From: Ga0077530 sp046293075
GTDB taxonomy: Bacteria > Pseudomonadota > Alphaproteobacteria > Rhizobiales > Hyphomicrobiaceae
Direction of reading: 5' to 3'
DNA: 64,000 nucleotides
Assembly: GCA_046293075.1 (NCBI GenBank)
Contig: JBKBPL010000002.1
Span: 62,001-126,000, forward strand
In this document: one piece after another, positions 62,399 to 64,000 of the stretch
Layout of the letters: the number at the start of each line of letters is the position of its first letter
Position numbering within the stretch: the first letter of the stretch is position 1
Notes under the pieces: generated by a model
The model's input: only the letters and a program-made list of their open reading frames with translations
The model's database searches: none
Told to the model about the DNA's origin: nothing
Position numbers and translations under genes: made by a program

Positions 62399-63787
62399 AT
62401 GGACGCTGACGCACCCATCACGGATGACGAGATCCGCGCGCTCTTCGAGCCGGTGCTCACGGCGCCCGTCGCTCTTGCGGTGTCCGGCGGCGTCGACAGC
62501 ATGGCACTCATGCACGTTGCCCAGCGCGCCCTTGCGCTGCTGCCGCCTTCACCGGGCACGTTGCAACATCCCGATCGGCCGCGCCTCATCGTGCTCACAG
62601 TGGACCACGGGCTGCGGCCGGGCTCTGCGGAGGATGCCGCCTGGGTTGCGGTACAGGCTGAGGCCGCGGGCCTGCCCTGCCGCGTCCTGACGTGGACCGG
62701 TGAGAAACCCACGCACGGCATTCAGGCGGCGGCGCGTGCGGCGCGCTATCACCTCATGCACGGCGCTCTCATCGAGGAAGCGCGGCCGTTTGGGGGCGTG
62801 GAGCGGAAGCTCCTTACGGCGCACCACTGCGAGGATCAGGCGGAGACTTTCCTCATGCGCCTGGCCCGCGGGAGCGGTATCGACGGCCTGAGCGCGATGC
62901 AGCGGGTCGCACGCATCCCGGCCGCGCCGGTGACGGACAGTGCGTGCGGCGCTGGAGTGACCGTCGTTCGCCCACTGCTCGATCTGCCGAAGTCGCGCCT
63001 GGTGGCGACGCTACGGGAAGCCGGCCTCGAATGGCGCGAGGATCCGAGCAACGAGCAGGCTGACTTCGAGCGCGTGCGCGTGCGCAAAGCACTTACCTCC
63101 CTGTCGGACCTTGGGATCGCCAGTGAAGCGATTGCGCGCAGTGCCAAGAGGATCTCGCGCGCGCGTTCGGCCATTGAGCGGGCAGCCCGGGAGGCTGCCC
63201 ACAAATGCGTCGCGTGGCACGACGGCCAGTTCGGATCTGTCCCGGTGGACGCGCTCTGCGATTTCTCGGAGGAAATCGCCATCCGCATTCTGAGGCTGCT
63301 GATCAGCGCCTACGGCGGCGAGGCGCCCGATCCACAACTCTCCGAGATCGAGCTTTTGGCCGAGCGCATCCGCGCGACCTCGGCGCGGCCTTGGCCGGCG
63401 CGGGCAGCGACGCTTGGCGGTTGCCGGTTGGATTGGCGGCCCGGTGGAGAGCTACGGGTGTGGCGCGAGGCGGGCCGCGTCGGGCTGCCGACGCTTCAGG
63501 TCCTGCCCGGGGATCAGGCGGTTGTGTGGGATCGTCGGTTTCTGCTCAGCGCCGCCGCTGAGCTGGATGGTCCGATCGAGGTCCGGGCGCTCGATGCCGC
63601 CGGATGGCGTGCATTGAAGGCGGAGCGACCGGATCTCGGCAAACTCCGCCTGCCCCCCGGCGCCGCGACCACGCTGCCTGGATGCTGGCGCGGCAGTGTG
63701 CTCCTGGCGGTGCCGGGCCTGCCAGCGCCGTCATCGCCGCTGATCCGCGCCGAATTCCTGGGTGCGCGCGCGCGCCCCCTCATCTGA
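62399..63787 (+). CDS. tilS: tRNA(Ile)-lysidine synthetase
   Basis: A 462-residue N-type ATP pyrophosphatase that converts C34 of tRNA-Ile (CAU) to lysidine. The PP-loop is residues 29-34 (SGGVDS); supporting motifs are VDHGLRPGSAEDAAWV and TAHHCEDQAETFLMRLARGSGIDGLSAM. The ATG at 62399 is used; the C-terminal half is diverged, as usual in alphaproteobacteria. It is 62 nt after the coxG-like gene and usually stands near ftsH or pal, neither of which is seen before the window end. Confidence 0.94.
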   Translation: MDADAPITDDEIRALFEPVLTAPVALAVSGGVDSMALMHVAQRALALLPPSPGTLQHPDRPRLIVLTVDHGLRPGSAEDAAWVAVQAEAAGLPCRVLTWTGEKPTHGIQAAARAARYHLMHGALIEEARPFGGVERKLLTAHHCEDQAETFLMRLARGSGIDGLSAMQRVARIPAAPVTDSACGAGVTVVRPLLDLPKSRLVATLREAGLEWREDPSNEQADFERVRVRKALTSLSDLGIASEAIARSAKRISRARSAIERAAREAAHKCVAWHDGQFGSVPVDALCDFSEEIAIRILRLLISAYGGEAPDPQLSEIELLAERIRATSARPWPARAATLGGCRLDWRPGGELRVWREAGRVGLPTLQVLPGDQAVVWDRRFLLSAAAELDGPIEVRALDAAGWRALKAERPDLGKLRLPPGAATTLPGCWRGSVLLAVPGLPAPSSPLIRAEFLGARARPLI

Positions 63788-63809
63788 GGCGCGGTCGCGC
63801 GGGGCGCCC

Positions 63810-64000
63810 CTACTCGAAATGCTTCTCGAAAGCCTTGGCGGCGGCCTTGCTGTGCTCGACGCCGCTCATGCGCAGGCGCTCATACTCGCGCCACGCCGCC
63901 AAGCCGGCGCTGAGCGCCGAGGTGTACTCCTTGAAGCGGGCATAAAGGCCCGGCTTCTTTGCCTCCCCCGGCATGAAGTCGAGGGCGGCCTCGTAGGCTT
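63810..64000 (-). CDS. Unknown protein, C-terminal 62 residues (5' part beyond window)
   Basis: The visible end reads AYEAALDFMPGEAKKPGLYARF, then EYTSALSAGLAAWREYERLR and a lysine-rich tail ending KAFEKHFE, with stop TAG at 63810. It is helical and charged. Its start and identity lie beyond the window edge, and I do not recognise the family. It is convergent with tilS across 22 nt. Confidence 0.6.
   Translation of the reverse strand, partial: AYEAALDFMPGEAKKPGLYARFKEYTSALSAGLAAWREYERLRMSGVEHSKAAAKAFEKHFE

Overview
The window is 64 kb of GC-rich chromosome from an alphaproteobacterium, most likely of the order Hyphomicrobiales (Rhizobiales). The evidence is a CtrA cell-cycle regulator with its small inhibitor SciP nearby, a one-step phosphatidylcholine synthase, an alphaproteobacterial-type FliJ, many small secreted proteins of Hyphomicrobiales type, and a palindromic repeat family (translated as SPRERGEG/PHPDPLP) that I associate with this order. 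No rRNA, tRNA, CRISPR array, transposase, integrase or prophage gene was found. The content looks like ordinary core and accessory chromosome with very short spacers.

Layout. 1-4255 (minus): the leading part of an Mrp/Mnh-type monovalent cation/proton antiporter operon, order E-F-G-A'(DUF4040)-B-C-D-D2, with D2 cut by the window edge. 4500-7214 (minus): a small catabolic operon (ThiO-like FAD amine oxidase, fumarylacetoacetate hydrolase-family enzyme, cupin). 7342-13610: a GNAT acetyltransferase, a secreted His/Arg-rich protein, rimO, a PaiB-like flavin protein and valS. valS carries an in-frame palindromic repeat element. 13800-17268 (plus): a 3Fe-4S-type ferredoxin, a cytochrome P450, a radical SAM enzyme and a YkgJ-like cysteine-cluster protein, the most biosynthesis-like block here. 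17302-24659: mscL, then a CrbS/CrbR (MxtR/ErdR)-like sensor kinase and regulator next to the two-subunit symporter they probably control. This reads as a short-chain carboxylate (acetate-type) sensing and uptake module.

24709-30159: proline iminopeptidase, fliJ, ctrA, tatA-tatB-tatC and sciP, with CtrA-like half-sites upstream of ctrA and sciP. 30308-37724: a MATE transporter, an Rcp1-like response regulator with a receiver-first hybrid kinase, a large DUF3604 protein and a MAPEG protein. 37795-40524: 5-oxoprolinase pxpA, divergent from pxpBC. 40582-46576: meaB, a NUDIX hydrolase, an amidohydrolase, proB-proA and a cyclase-family hydrolase. 46630-53306: typA/bipA, the small subunit of methylmalonyl-CoA mutase without an adjacent large subunit, a PhzF-like isomerase, a LOG-family protein and mazG. 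53474-57045 (minus): two small secreted proteins, phosphatidylcholine synthase, and a VWA protein paired with a membrane-anchored J-domain protein. 57174-64000: sulfurtransferase sseA, a MarR regulator with an EmrA-like adaptor but no EmrB, then thiolase, histidine phosphatase, coxG-like and tilS in one direction, and the 3' end of an unknown gene.

Shared themes are carboxylate and acyl-CoA metabolism (symporter module, thiolase, MutA, MeaB), proline/oxoproline metabolism (pip, pxpABC, proBA), and cell-cycle and envelope functions (ctrA, sciP, fliJ, tatABC, pcs). I did not find a clear, wholly new multi-gene system. The best candidates for a closer look are the ferredoxin/P450/radical SAM/YkgJ block, the VWA/J-domain pair, the palindromic insert inside valS, and several sharply defined inverted repeats in regulatory spacers.
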